In this document: one piece after another, positions 31,951 through 38,225 of the stretch
How positions within the stretch are numbered: position 1 is the first letter of the stretch
Layout of the letters: the number at the start of each line of letters is the position of its first letter
Translations under genes and position numbers: made by a program
The notes under the pieces: generated by a model
The model's input: only the letters and a program-made list of their open reading frames with translations
Told to the model about the DNA's origin: nothing
The model's database searches: none
From: a virus
Reading direction: 5' to 3' (one strand)
IMG/VR virus record: IMGVR_UViG_3300012944_000029
Location: 1 to 53,777 of that record
Length of the DNA: 53,777 nucleotides

Positions 31951-32174
31951 GCTCGTGGAGCCACAGAATTGAGGAGTTAACATTCCGAGATGGTTATCAT
32001 CCTTGCGGATCATGTTCTAAGAAAGCAAGCCATCGAGCGTCTTATGAATTTCAAGAGTCAGGAACAGTACGAGTAAGGATTCTCTATTTTTGTGTCAAGT
32101 GTTCAGAAGAATGGCAGCGTAAACCGTGCTTTATAACTACCGGAAAAACGCTACTGCAGGAGGCCAAGCCGTGA
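31947..32174 (+). CDS. Zinc-ribbon miniprotein
   Basis: A 75-residue protein, GTG start inside the previous stop (GTGA). CGSCSKKASH and FCVKCSEEW form a four-Cys ribbon with an antiparallel beta middle (YEFQESGTVRVRILYF). No family recognised. Confidence 0.66.
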   Translation: MSSWSHRIEELTFRDGYHPCGSCSKKASHRASYEFQESGTVRVRILYFCVKCSEEWQRKPCFITTGKTLLQEAKP

Positions 32175-32371
32175 GTGAACTTTTCGAAGCTCTTGTGGCG
32201 ATCGCACTGCTCTACGGCCACCAGGCAGCCGAGAGTGTGAGAGAAGTGGCTGAGACTGATCCTGCCTGGGCGATGGACGTTGCTATGGCAGCTTTGGACC
32301 CCACCGTTCTATGGGAAAAACATCATATCGACAAGGGACAGCGCAAGGCTGATTGGGAGGCAATGTCGTGA
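32171..32371 (+). CDS. Hypothetical small protein
   Basis: A 66-residue protein, GTG start overlapping the previous stop. Acidic, helical (LFEALVAIALLYGHQAAESV). The first helix is hydrophobic but has His and Glu, so a soluble amphipathic helix is more likely than a membrane span. Ends with a GTGA overlap. Confidence 0.6.
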   Translation: MSELFEALVAIALLYGHQAAESVREVAETDPAWAMDVAMAALDPTVLWEKHHIDKGQRKADWEAMS

Positions 32372-32736
32372 TCCTCTGGCCGTGCATCCACGACGAGGGA
32401 TCAACCGAGGTCCACCAACCGGCAATCGCGTTCTATGAGTTCGAGGCGATGCTCCAGGATAGCCGTTATCTCGCTTTCCTCGCGTCTTTACCGGATGAGG
32501 AGTATCGTCGCCGACGGCTATGGTCGAATAATCCTGTAATACCCATCGTGGACCCCACCAATGACCGCCAAGGCCCACAGGGCGCAGAGCACCACGATGG
32601 CGACCAGAAGCCAGTTCTTGAGAGGGTCAGGCGTGCCGACCTTACCCACGGCCCAATAGAACAGGGCACCAATCGCGGCGATGAGGAGCACATTCAAAAG
32701 AATTGTGAGCATGCTGGTAAATTAGTCCTATGCTAA
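32368..32736 (+). CDS. Hypothetical protein, 3' half overlapped by an antisense gene
   Basis: A 122-codon frame with a GTG start overlapping the previous stop. The first ~48 residues (LQDSRYLAFLASLPDEEYRR) look coding. The remainder (rich in Gln, His, Arg and Glu) looks like the shadow of the membrane-protein gene on the other strand. The original gene may have been truncated when the antisense gene arrived. Function unknown. Confidence 0.5.
   Translation: MILWPCIHDEGSTEVHQPAIAFYEFEAMLQDSRYLAFLASLPDEEYRRRRLWSNNPVIPIVDPTNDRQGPQGAEHHDGDQKPVLERVRRADLTHGPIEQGTNRGDEEHIQKNCEHAGKLVLC
32518..32712 (-). CDS. Small two-span membrane protein, antisense
   Basis: A 64-residue protein with two clear membrane segments, MLTILLNVLLIAAIGALFYW (residues 1-20) and WLLVAIVVLCALWALAVIGG (34-53), a positive linker and a short tail. 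It looks like a holin or a superinfection-exclusion-type membrane protein. It overlaps a rightward frame by its full length. A promoter-like TTGACG-17-TAATTT ends six bases before its ATG, so transcripts may be leaderless. Confidence 0.65.
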   Translation of the reverse strand: MLTILLNVLLIAAIGALFYWAVGKVGTPDPLKNWLLVAIVVLCALWALAVIGGVHDGYYRIIRP

Positions 32737-32747
32737 GGAGGCGTCAA
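32719..32747 (-). promoter_or_regulatory. Leftward promoter for the antisense membrane gene
   Basis: On the minus strand TTGACG (32747-32742), 17 bases, TAATTT (32724-32719), then six bases to the ATG at 32712. The -35 overlaps the start region of the next rightward gene. Arrangement matches the promoter of the terS-like gene. Confidence 0.4.
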
Positions 32748-32977
32748 TGATGGACAAAGAATCCCAGGAAGAAGTGGTGAAGCGCGCGGCGGCATCGCTC
32801 CATGAGCATTTCGATAACGTCAGAATCTTCGTATCGAGCGTGGTTCCGGGCGATGACATTAGCCGGTTTTATTCATTCGGGTTGGGGAACTGGTTCGCCC
32901 AATACGGCCAAGTCCAGGACTGGATTGTCAGTTCCAATGAGCAGACCAGGATCGGGCAACGATCTCAAGAAACATGA
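32747..32977 (+). CDS. Hypothetical protein
   Basis: A 76-residue protein with a strong AAGGAGG ribosome-binding site; ATG at 32747 or 32750. Contains an alpha/beta pattern (NVRIFVSSVVPGDDISRFYS). No motif recognised. Ends with an ATGA overlap to a zinc-ribbon gene. Confidence 0.66.
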   Translation: MMDKESQEEVVKRAAASLHEHFDNVRIFVSSVVPGDDISRFYSFGLGNWFAQYGQVQDWIVSSNEQTRIGQRSQET

Positions 32978-33126
32978 TCCTGATGCTCCACCTCACGGAC
33001 ACGACACGAGCTCGGGTCAAAGGGCGGATCAAATATTACTGCCCATCGTGCGGACATCTCCTGAAATCGGAGGGTTACTGGCACCTGTGCCACACCTGCA
33101 ATATCGTGTGGAGGGTGGAGACGTGA
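32974..33126 (+). CDS. Zinc-ribbon miniprotein
   Basis: A 50-residue protein (ATGA overlap upstream, GTGA downstream). CPSCGH and CHTCNI in a compact rubredoxin-like knuckle pair, with basic residues before (RVKGRIKYY). Probably folds around one zinc ion. Too short for common gene callers but well placed. Confidence 0.66.
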   Translation: MILMLHLTDTTRARVKGRIKYYCPSCGHLLKSEGYWHLCHTCNIVWRVET

Positions 33127-33308
33127 ACCCATATTCAAAACGGTTCCTGAAATTTCTCGATGGCTTCGACGAAGAAATGCAATACCGCCTGAAGGAACGT
33201 CACGCCATTCACGTTGACTCACATTGCACGCCGGACCAGGCCGAGGAACTCACCATCTCCCAGGTGAAGGACCAAATGCCTGGAGAGCCTACGCTATTCA
33301 GATTATGA
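33123..33308 (+). CDS. Hypothetical small protein
   Basis: A 61-residue protein, GTG start overlapping the previous stop and ATGA overlap with the next gene. Helical, charged (FLKFLDGFDEEMQYRLKERH). No motif. The double coupling supports it as real. Confidence 0.6.
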   Translation: MNPYSKRFLKFLDGFDEEMQYRLKERHAIHVDSHCTPDQAEELTISQVKDQMPGEPTLFRL

Positions 33309-33514
33309 AACCTGAGCTTTCGAATGATTCCGGTCGCGTCGAGACATTCAAATTCGATCTCGGTTCCCGTGTCATCATCCGCGAGATCCAGCGTCCTGGG
33401 CGTGTGGAAGCGCTCATGGTTGACTTCTTGGGGCCACAATACCGTGTGGCGTTCTGGGACAATAGCAAGCGCGAGACTGCCTGGCTCGGCCCTGACGAAT
33501 TGGACGCACGATAA
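33305..33514 (+). CDS. KOW/Tudor-like small protein
   Basis: A 69-residue protein. FDLGSRVIIREIQRPGRVEALMVDFLGPQY followed by RVAFWDNSKRETAWLGPDEL has the pattern of a small SH3-like barrel seen in phage proteins (G-x-V ... G-R-V ... Y-x-V-x-F-W). The fold assignment is by eye. Could bind nucleic acid or protein. Confidence 0.62.
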   Translation: MKPELSNDSGRVETFKFDLGSRVIIREIQRPGRVEALMVDFLGPQYRVAFWDNSKRETAWLGPDELDAR

Positions 33515-33522
33515 ACCCTGAA

Positions 33523-33870
33523 ATGATTACCCCTAAATCCATCATAATCACGTCCAAGGACTGCGACCTTACCGGGGACAGGATCATCCGGGCCACATAT
33601 ATGATTCGCTCTGAAATGACCGTTAGTCGTCATATCCTGACGGGAATCTCAGTGCCCGCGAGAAACATCATTCAGGACGCGGTTGAAAGGTGCATCCAAA
33701 AGGTCTGGCGCATGATTTACGGCGACATTAAGGACGACTTGCTCCATCTCAGAATGTCCATTCTTCGGGAATCTGGATTCTCCACAGAGACCGCGGAGGA
33801 ATGCGGTCGGATCATCGCCAAGCTGGATGCACCGATAAAAGACCTCAATGCTGATCCACCCCTAACATGA
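33523..33870 (+). CDS. Hypothetical protein
   Basis: A 115-residue alpha/beta protein, ATG start (SIIITSKDCDLTGDRIIRAT, then helical VWRMIYGDIKDDLLHLRMSI). No family recognised. It closes a run of coupled genes; a leftward terminator overlaps its stop codon. Confidence 0.62.
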   Translation: MITPKSIIITSKDCDLTGDRIIRATYMIRSEMTVSRHILTGISVPARNIIQDAVERCIQKVWRMIYGDIKDDLLHLRMSILRESGFSTETAEECGRIIAKLDAPIKDLNADPPLT

Positions 33871-33897
33871 AAAGGCCCCCAGGTTTCCCCAGGGGCC
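33870..33897 (-). terminator. Leftward intrinsic terminator 1
   Basis: On the minus strand GGCCCC (33897-33892), loop, GGGGCC (33879-33874), then TTTT. It faces against the surrounding genes. It shares its frame AAAAGGCC...GGCCAGTTGA (plus strand) with terminator 2, so the two are related copies. It likely stops antisense RNA coming from terS. Confidence 0.6.
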
Positions 33898-33906
33898 AGT
33901 TGAATT

Positions 33907-34167
33907 ATGAAGTCACACCAAGATTATTCGGTGGAGCGCACGACGCGGAACGTCATTGAGCGCAAGTTGCTCTCAGCCATGAATGACGAAACCAAAGTGG
34001 CGATTATCGCCACGAAGCAAGACTTGGAAGACATGATAGCCGCACTCTATGGCTACGAGATCGGTGAGTGGAATGGAAATACGCTATCCTGGGCGGACCA
34101 CATGAAGCGCCGCAAGGATTTGGCTGCCGGAATGACTCAACTTTTGCGCGAGGCTTTCGGAAAATGA
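33907..34167 (+). CDS. Hypothetical helical protein
   Basis: An 86-residue protein, ATG start. Helical and charged (KVAIIATKQDLEDMIAALYG, then LSWADHMKRRKDLAAGMTQL). Resembles small antirepressor-like or DNA-protective phage peptides only in size. No motif. Its stop overlaps an ATG that opens a 9-codon remnant resembling the start of the Lar-like gene. Confidence 0.6.
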   Translation: MKSHQDYSVERTTRNVIERKLLSAMNDETKVAIIATKQDLEDMIAALYGYEIGEWNGNTLSWADHMKRRKDLAAGMTQLLREAFGK

Positions 34168-34345
34168 CTAAGCCCAAACCAAAGCAGTAAGTTCGTAAAC
34201 TTTTACCTCACGCCTTCTGCGTGCGACTGAATGATGGAACGGGTTATATCGTGTGGCCCGGAAAAATCCAACCGCGTGGCCTTGAGCGAGGATCCTGCGG
34301 GTTCGGAAAGACCGCTCACCAAGCATGGACCTCCGTGATCTCCTG
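34168..34345. other. Non-coding stretch before leftward terminator 2
   Basis: No gene. Begins with the end of a 9-codon frame MTKPKPKQ (34164-34190), matching the start of the Lar-like protein. Contains a hairpin GAGCG...CGCTC (about 34284-34318) that is too short for a tRNA. Ends at the terminator at 34346. Confidence 0.4.
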
Positions 34346-34382
34346 AAAAATAAAAAGGCCGCAGAGCTTTCGCCCCACGGCC
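34346..34382 (-). terminator. Leftward intrinsic terminator 2 (strong)
   Basis: On the minus strand GGCCG (34382-34378), an inner stem GGGC/GCTC with a GAAA loop, CGGCC (34361-34357), then TTTTTATTTTT. The inner stem needs a G-U pair available only in minus-strand RNA, which fixes the direction. It lies about 1.2 kb downstream of terS and against the rightward genes. Confidence 0.8.
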
Positions 34383-34467
34383 AGTTGATTTGATTACCAC
34401 CGACGTTGTTTGGACGTTGACATAGCTTTTCTTCGGGTGCAAGCTTCATTTGATTTGAAGACCACCC

Positions 34468-34746
34468 ATGAGTAATTCTCTCCCACCTTCCGGTCCAGCT
34501 TACGGCCATGTCACTATGGACCTGGACGCCCATTACAAAGGCCAGCGCTGGCCAGAGAACCGAGTCCGCGGCCCACTCACTGACCGTAAGATCGAGCAAT
34601 ACCGCAAGCTCGGTTATTATTCCGAGTCGTTCCGGGAGGCCCGCCACGACCTCATGGAGATGAAGAAAGCCCGCCGAACTGCGCGCGAGGAGCGTGATGG
34701 AAACTTCCTCAAGGTTGACGGGCGCCTCGTTTACTCCCCATTATGA
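34468..34746 (+). CDS. Hypothetical basic protein
   Basis: A 92-residue protein, ATG start. Mostly charged helix, with RKIEQYRKLGYYSESFREAR then KKARRTAREERDG. May bind nucleic acid. ATGA overlap with the next gene. No family recognised. Confidence 0.64.
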   Translation: MSNSLPPSGPAYGHVTMDLDAHYKGQRWPENRVRGPLTDRKIEQYRKLGYYSESFREARHDLMEMKKARRTAREERDGNFLKVDGRLVYSPL

Positions 34747-35078
34747 GTGTTGAAAAATCACTCGTTATGACCGTCGTTTCCAAGTCCTTCCCCAAAGGCG
34801 TATCTGCCCTCTGGCGCAAGATCAATGGAGGATGGCGCTGCACACGAGCCCAACGCCCACTCTTGTGGATGGTCGGGAATACCAAAGAAAGATGCGCCGA
34901 CCGATTTATTTCAGAAGGCATCGCCCCACATTGGACCGAAGCCACCGATCAGGAGATTCAAAGATTTTTCCCGTCCTTAATCGGTCCCAAAAACAAACCA
35001 CCCAAAAAGAACAAAGCCGTCCGCGGTGCCGATTTTGACATCTATTCCCGTCACTCCGGAAAGGGTGCTTTTAAATGA
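34743..35078 (+). CDS. Hypothetical basic protein
   Basis: A 111-residue basic protein (ATGA overlap). VSALWRKINGGWRCTRAQRP, LLWMVGNTKERCADRF and a Lys-rich segment NKPPKKNKAVRG suggest nucleic-acid binding. No motif. ATGA couples it to the next frame. Confidence 0.6.
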   Translation: MSVEKSLVMTVVSKSFPKGVSALWRKINGGWRCTRAQRPLLWMVGNTKERCADRFISEGIAPHWTEATDQEIQRFFPSLIGPKNKPPKKNKAVRGADFDIYSRHSGKGAFK

Positions 35079-35254
35079 TTTCCAGGCAGTACATGCGAAT
35101 TCCCGCCCATCTACCAAGATGTGGCACGGCACCTAAAACGTCCGTGGAGAAAACATATACAGCCGCCGGCCAATGCGCGCCTCAACAACGCGGGGGCCAC
35201 CAAAATGAATACCCCAGCCTGGCGCCATACCCATTGGCCCCGTCAGGCAAGTAG
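35075..35254 (+). CDS. Possible small protein at operon end
   Basis: A 59-residue frame starting at the ATG that overlaps the previous stop. Contains Cys at two places and a Pro/Gly/Gln-rich tail (AAGQCAPQQRGGHQNEYPSL). Minus-strand frames at 35133-35379 overlap it and also look weakly coding, so which strand is used is not settled. Confidence 0.42.
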   Translation: MISRQYMRIPAHLPRCGTAPKTSVEKTYTAAGQCAPQQRGGHQNEYPSLAPYPLAPSGK

Positions 35255-35434
35255 TTCTGGTGCGACCAATTACGGTCCGTTTGTAGGACCACGGCGGGAT
35301 CAATCGCCTCTGACGCTGGAAAAGTAAAGCCTCCGTCACGGCGGCGTGTCGGGTTCTCTGGCCTCCTCTGTCCGATCATTGGCTCCGTCCCTCAGCATCC
35401 CACGCACTCCCTTGCTGACTTCGGACTCCCTTAC
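35255..35434. other. Non-coding stretch before T-rich repeats
   Basis: No convincing gene on the plus strand. Two overlapping minus-strand frames of 65-68 codons (to 35379) cannot be confirmed. C/T-rich on the plus strand from 35350 to 35450. It leads into the direct repeats at 35453. Confidence 0.3.
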
Positions 35435-35526
35435 CCTCCCATAAAACCGGTAATTTATTTTTTCACAACGCATCATTATCCAGAAACCTCTTAGACCATG
35501 TTCCGGAATTAAGATTTATTTTTTCA
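35435..35526 (+). terminator. Tandem T-rich repeats, probable rightward terminators
   Basis: ATTTATTTTTTCA occurs twice exactly (35453-35465 and 35514-35526). Each copy follows a short A/T-rich inverted repeat (TTACC...GGTAA, TCTTA...TAAGA). They lie between the last rightward frame and the convergent terS gene, where rightward terminators are needed. Binding-site iterons are the alternative. Confidence 0.42.
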
Positions 35527-35609
35527 TACGGTGTATAGCGATACCCCCACCCCCGAAAAGGGTCATAGCCCTGGTGGCCGTGGAAAAGTCCAGGTCAGGA
35601 AGGGAATGC

Positions 35610-36197
35610 TTATTCTTGGGACGCTGCGTCCTGTGGGGGTGAATTCTGTGCGTAATCTGTGCGCTGCGTGTCAAACCCTTGAAAACATTGAGGTTTTACA
35701 GGGTCAGTGGTAGGTATGATACCTACTTGGTCGATGACCTTGGCTCCTCCAGGGTTACCCCGGAGGGTGTGCAGGGCCATCGGGCCGCCGGCGCGACCGT
35801 GATCCTGAGCGTCCAGCCCGAGGGTAGTCCTCATCACGGAGACGACATTCTTCCAGGACGCAATCAACTGGGCTTGCGCTGCTGGATTACGGTTCTCTTT
35901 CATGGACCGTTGATGCTGAATGTCTTCCATCCATGCTTCAGATTCACGCATGCAGCGATCGAGGAACCTCAGGACATGGACTGAGCTGACCGTAGCTACA
36001 GCCTGGGCGTTCTGGGACGCCTTGGCGACGGAGTCAATTGATTGCTGATTGACAATGAGCGACCATTTCTCATTGTGGGCGCGACGGGCGACAGTAGCGT
36101 GCTTGACATTGAAGCGTTTGGCGAGGGAACGCATTGAGCCCTCGCGATTTAGGTAAGCGAGTTTGAGAGCGGAGAGATCAACTCTGATGCCTGGCAT
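35610..36197 (-). CDS. terS: Terminase small subunit-like protein
   Basis: A 195-residue protein. Residues 6-45 form a helix-turn-helix, DLSALKLAYLNREGSMRSLA then RFNVKHATVARRAHNEKW, like small terminases and resolvase-type DNA binders. The middle is a long helix (about 75-125) suitable for ring assembly; the tail is polar. Leftward, convergent with the rightward operon, and 8 kb from terL, whose strand it shares. It should select phage DNA for packaging. A sequence-specific regulator remains possible. Confidence 0.68.
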   Translation of the reverse strand: MPGIRVDLSALKLAYLNREGSMRSLAKRFNVKHATVARRAHNEKWSLIVNQQSIDSVAKASQNAQAVATVSSVHVLRFLDRCMRESEAWMEDIQHQRSMKENRNPAAQAQLIASWKNVVSVMRTTLGLDAQDHGRAGGPMALHTLRGNPGGAKVIDQVGIIPTTDPVKPQCFQGFDTQRTDYAQNSPPQDAASQE

Positions 36198-36202
36198 ACC
36201 AG

Positions 36203-36231
36203 AATATGGACACTGCCTAGAAATTGGTCAA
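36203..36231 (-). promoter_or_regulatory. Leftward promoter of terS, near-leaderless
   Basis: On the minus strand TTGACC (36231-36226), 17 bases, CATATT (36208-36203), five bases, ATG at 36197. Transcription would start at or next to the start codon. A second TTGACC lies just upstream (about 36251-36256). Confidence 0.55.
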
Positions 36232-36315
36232 GACAGGGGTAATGTCGGGAAGGTCAATGGGTTGTGGAGTGTCCTGGCAATTATGTGTGTCCCGAGGCGA
36301 GACAATAGCCAAGTC

Positions 36316-36343
36316 GTGACGCGAGGGAATACGCATATATAGA
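36316..36343 (+). promoter_or_regulatory. Rightward promoter of operon II
   Basis: GTGACG (36316-36321), 16 bases, TATAGA (36338-36343), about 36 bases before the ATG at 36380, which has a GGAG ribosome-binding site. It is divergent from the terS promoter. Confidence 0.42.
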
Positions 36344-36379
36344 CTCATGGCGTGATGCGTGCTATGGTGGAGATTGGGC

Positions 36380-36673
36380 ATGAATCAAAAAGACATCAGC
36401 AATCTTAAGAGACAGATAACGCGGCGGTCGCTGCGCGGTGTGGAAAAGGAAATGCACTACCTTCAGGCCTGCCGATGCCATTTCGATTGCGAGACGGTCG
36501 AAGGTATCGGACGGAACGGGACGCGGTATTATTTGTTAGCCTCGGGTTCTAGGGTCGGGGAATTTACCCATGAATTCTCTGGCCAGCAACCGTCGTTCGT
36601 GTTGCGACGCGCTTGGGTGATGGCGGGAGTTTCGAGACCATGGGAAGAAGATCAAGAAAACCTAACCTTATGA
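36380..36673 (+). CDS. Hypothetical protein, first gene of operon II
   Basis: A 97-residue protein from ATG 36380 with GGAG upstream. Basic N-terminal helix (NLKRQITRRSLRGVEKEMHY) followed by a C-rich turn and a beta segment (GTRYYLLASGSRVGEF). No family recognised. ATGA overlap with a zinc-ribbon gene. Confidence 0.63.
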   Translation: MNQKDISNLKRQITRRSLRGVEKEMHYLQACRCHFDCETVEGIGRNGTRYYLLASGSRVGEFTHEFSGQQPSFVLRRAWVMAGVSRPWEEDQENLTL

Positions 36674-36876
36674 CAACACTATCACACGATCCATTCTCCC
36701 GGACTGAGCTTGTCCGGGAAACTGTAAAGGCAGATTGTGGGTGCACTTGGTGTGGGACACTTAAGCGACGATCCACGCTATTTCTTTACGGGACCAACCG
36801 GGACGATAACGGGCGCACGAATTGGCACAAGGGGCTGTTCTGCTCTAAGGGCTGCCACGACTCTTACCACGGATAA
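36670..36876 (+). CDS. Zinc-ribbon miniprotein
   Basis: A 68-residue protein (ATGA overlap). CGCTWCG and LFCSKGCHDSYH provide four or more zinc ligands, similar in plan to small treble-clef fingers of the phage MYM/FCS type. No specific family named. Confidence 0.68.
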   Translation: MTTLSHDPFSRTELVRETVKADCGCTWCGTLKRRSTLFLYGTNRDDNGRTNWHKGLFCSKGCHDSYHG

Positions 36877-36880
36877 ACCT

Positions 36881-37192
36881 ATGCCAACCTGGAAAATCGA
36901 AGGCGTTGAAGCCATCCGCATCGCGGAGAGGGACGGGGTGACGCTGCACAAGTACGCAGATCCTACGGAGGGATATCGGGCTGGCGTACCTGTCTCTGAG
37001 GCTCGGGACATTGCCCGGCAGGACGCTGGCCTGATCTACTGCATTGTTAATCCGTCCGGATGGACGGGTGACGCTACCGGGTACAACGTGGCCGACTATT
37101 TCCCCGGCTCGCTCAATGGCGAGGCTCGGAGCGGGGCGAGATATCTCGGGCCGGATGAGGACGGGATTGAGCCAACATGGAGGGACGCGTAA
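36881..37192 (+). CDS. Hypothetical protein
   Basis: A 103-residue protein from ATG 36881. Alpha/beta (IEGVEAIRIAERDGVTLHKY, then DAGLIYCIVNPSGWTG). Its stop shares a base with the next start (TAATG). Function unknown. Confidence 0.62.
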   Translation: MPTWKIEGVEAIRIAERDGVTLHKYADPTEGYRAGVPVSEARDIARQDAGLIYCIVNPSGWTGDATGYNVADYFPGSLNGEARSGARYLGPDEDGIEPTWRDA

Positions 37193-37509
37193 TGACAACG
37201 ACTGAAAAACTGACCTTATTTGCGGCGCTGGTGGAATCCCAGCAGAGCGAGCGATTGAAAGTTGACGGCCTAGGATGCCAATGTAACCAGGATAATGCAA
37301 AGACGACTGTGCGGCCTGCCGCGAAATACGCCAAGGTTGACATTGGATCGTCCGGAAGGTTCATGGTGGTAAACGAGACGGGCGAGATCTTCGGGATCAA
37401 AGGCTATGGGGTGATCCACCGCGGGCATCCTTACGGGACGCTGGACACCACGTCAGAATGGTATTGGGGGGATTATCAGCCCCGCAAACTGGAAGGAGCA
37501 TTAGCATGA
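37192..37509 (+). CDS. Hypothetical protein
   Basis: A 105-residue protein. The N-terminal helix is followed by GRFMVVNETGEIFGIKGYGV, a strand-turn-strand pattern with Tyr and Gly seen in small phage proteins that cover a nucleotide or peptide. No motif. ATGA overlap follows. Confidence 0.62.
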   Translation: MTTTEKLTLFAALVESQQSERLKVDGLGCQCNQDNAKTTVRPAAKYAKVDIGSSGRFMVVNETGEIFGIKGYGVIHRGHPYGTLDTTSEWYWGDYQPRKLEGALA

Positions 37510-37604
37510 ACCTCTACCCATATCCCGAGTTTGGAGGGCAAACCACATGGACATGCACGGAACAGGAACCGAAAAACGCCGAGCCAATCGGCCAAAGCTA
37601 TTAA
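37506..37604 (+). CDS. Possible 32-residue protein
   Basis: A tiny frame (MNLYPYPEFGGQTTWTCTEQ...) whose ATG overlaps the previous stop and which ends 4 bases before the next ATG. Coupling favours a real gene; length prevents certainty. Confidence 0.4.
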   Translation: MNLYPYPEFGGQTTWTCTEQEPKNAEPIGQSY

Positions 37605-37608
37605 CGCC

Positions 37609-37839
37609 ATGAAAAACCCTAACTGTGACAATGACAAGTGCCGCGTGCCTCATAGCGAGGTGCGCGTGTTGCCCACGGGTGGGCGAGGGGATAATCAGAG
37701 CAACCTGATTCTCTGCCAAGCGTGCTTTGAGCATGAGATCAGGTTTCGCGTGCAGCGCAACCGAGAGCTGGCCAAGGATTGCAGGTTTGACTTGCCATCG
37801 TGGGAGAGCCTTGAGATTTACGGCGAGGTTAAGGCGTGA
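37609..37839 (+). CDS. Zinc-ribbon miniprotein
   Basis: A 76-residue protein from ATG 37609. NCDNDKCRVP and LILCQACFEHEI form a four-Cys ribbon, with a basic helix after it (RFRVQRNRELAKD). GTGA overlap with the next gene. Resembles small phage proteins annotated only as zinc-binding. Confidence 0.67.
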   Translation: MKNPNCDNDKCRVPHSEVRVLPTGGRGDNQSNLILCQACFEHEIRFRVQRNRELAKDCRFDLPSWESLEIYGEVKA

Positions 37840-38225
37840 ATCCCCTCTCTAAATTTCGTTGGTACCGTCGCATGAGAGGCGGATATTGGGGGCAAGTAAC
37901 AGGTGGCTTTGCTTTTAATGTCTTGGGCAATCTTAATGGCAGGAAATGGGTCAGAGTGTCAAATTGGAGCACTGCTCCCCTACCTAATGGACAATGGGAG
38001 TTTTATCCTTGGGCCAAAAAAGAGCGAGGCAACGGTTTCTGTGACGAATGGTACGAAATGGAACCCTTTTATATGGTGCCATTATCTTCAGTTTACATGG
38101 AGATTTTCGGAACTTCTGATCCTGAAAATCTCAAGGAAGTTTCAAACGGGTGGTTCTCCGAAATAATGTCAGATCCTAAAACCCCAAAAGAGCGTCAAGA
38201 ATTTTGGGTTAACAGAAATAAATGA
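37836..38225 (+). CDS. Hypothetical aromatic-rich protein
   Basis: A 129-residue protein, GTG start overlapping the previous stop. Very rich in Trp, Tyr and Phe (FRWYRRMRGGYWGQVTGGFA, then WEFYPWAKKERGNGFCDEWY). No domain recognised. Coupled by ATGA to the glycosidase-like gene; perhaps its partner. Confidence 0.62.
   Translation: MNPLSKFRWYRRMRGGYWGQVTGGFAFNVLGNLNGRKWVRVSNWSTAPLPNGQWEFYPWAKKERGNGFCDEWYEMEPFYMVPLSSVYMEIFGTSDPENLKEVSNGWFSEIMSDPKTPKERQEFWVNRNK

Noticed and set aside
34284-34321. tRNA-like end with GGTTCGGAA and a terminal ACCA
   Set aside because: The matching arms form a single hairpin of 35-38 bases; acceptor, D and anticodon arms are absent.
34168-34647. 159-codon minus-strand frame
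   Set aside because: Runs through a strong terminator hairpin and opposes a rightward gene; Arg/Trp-rich composition typical of a shadow.
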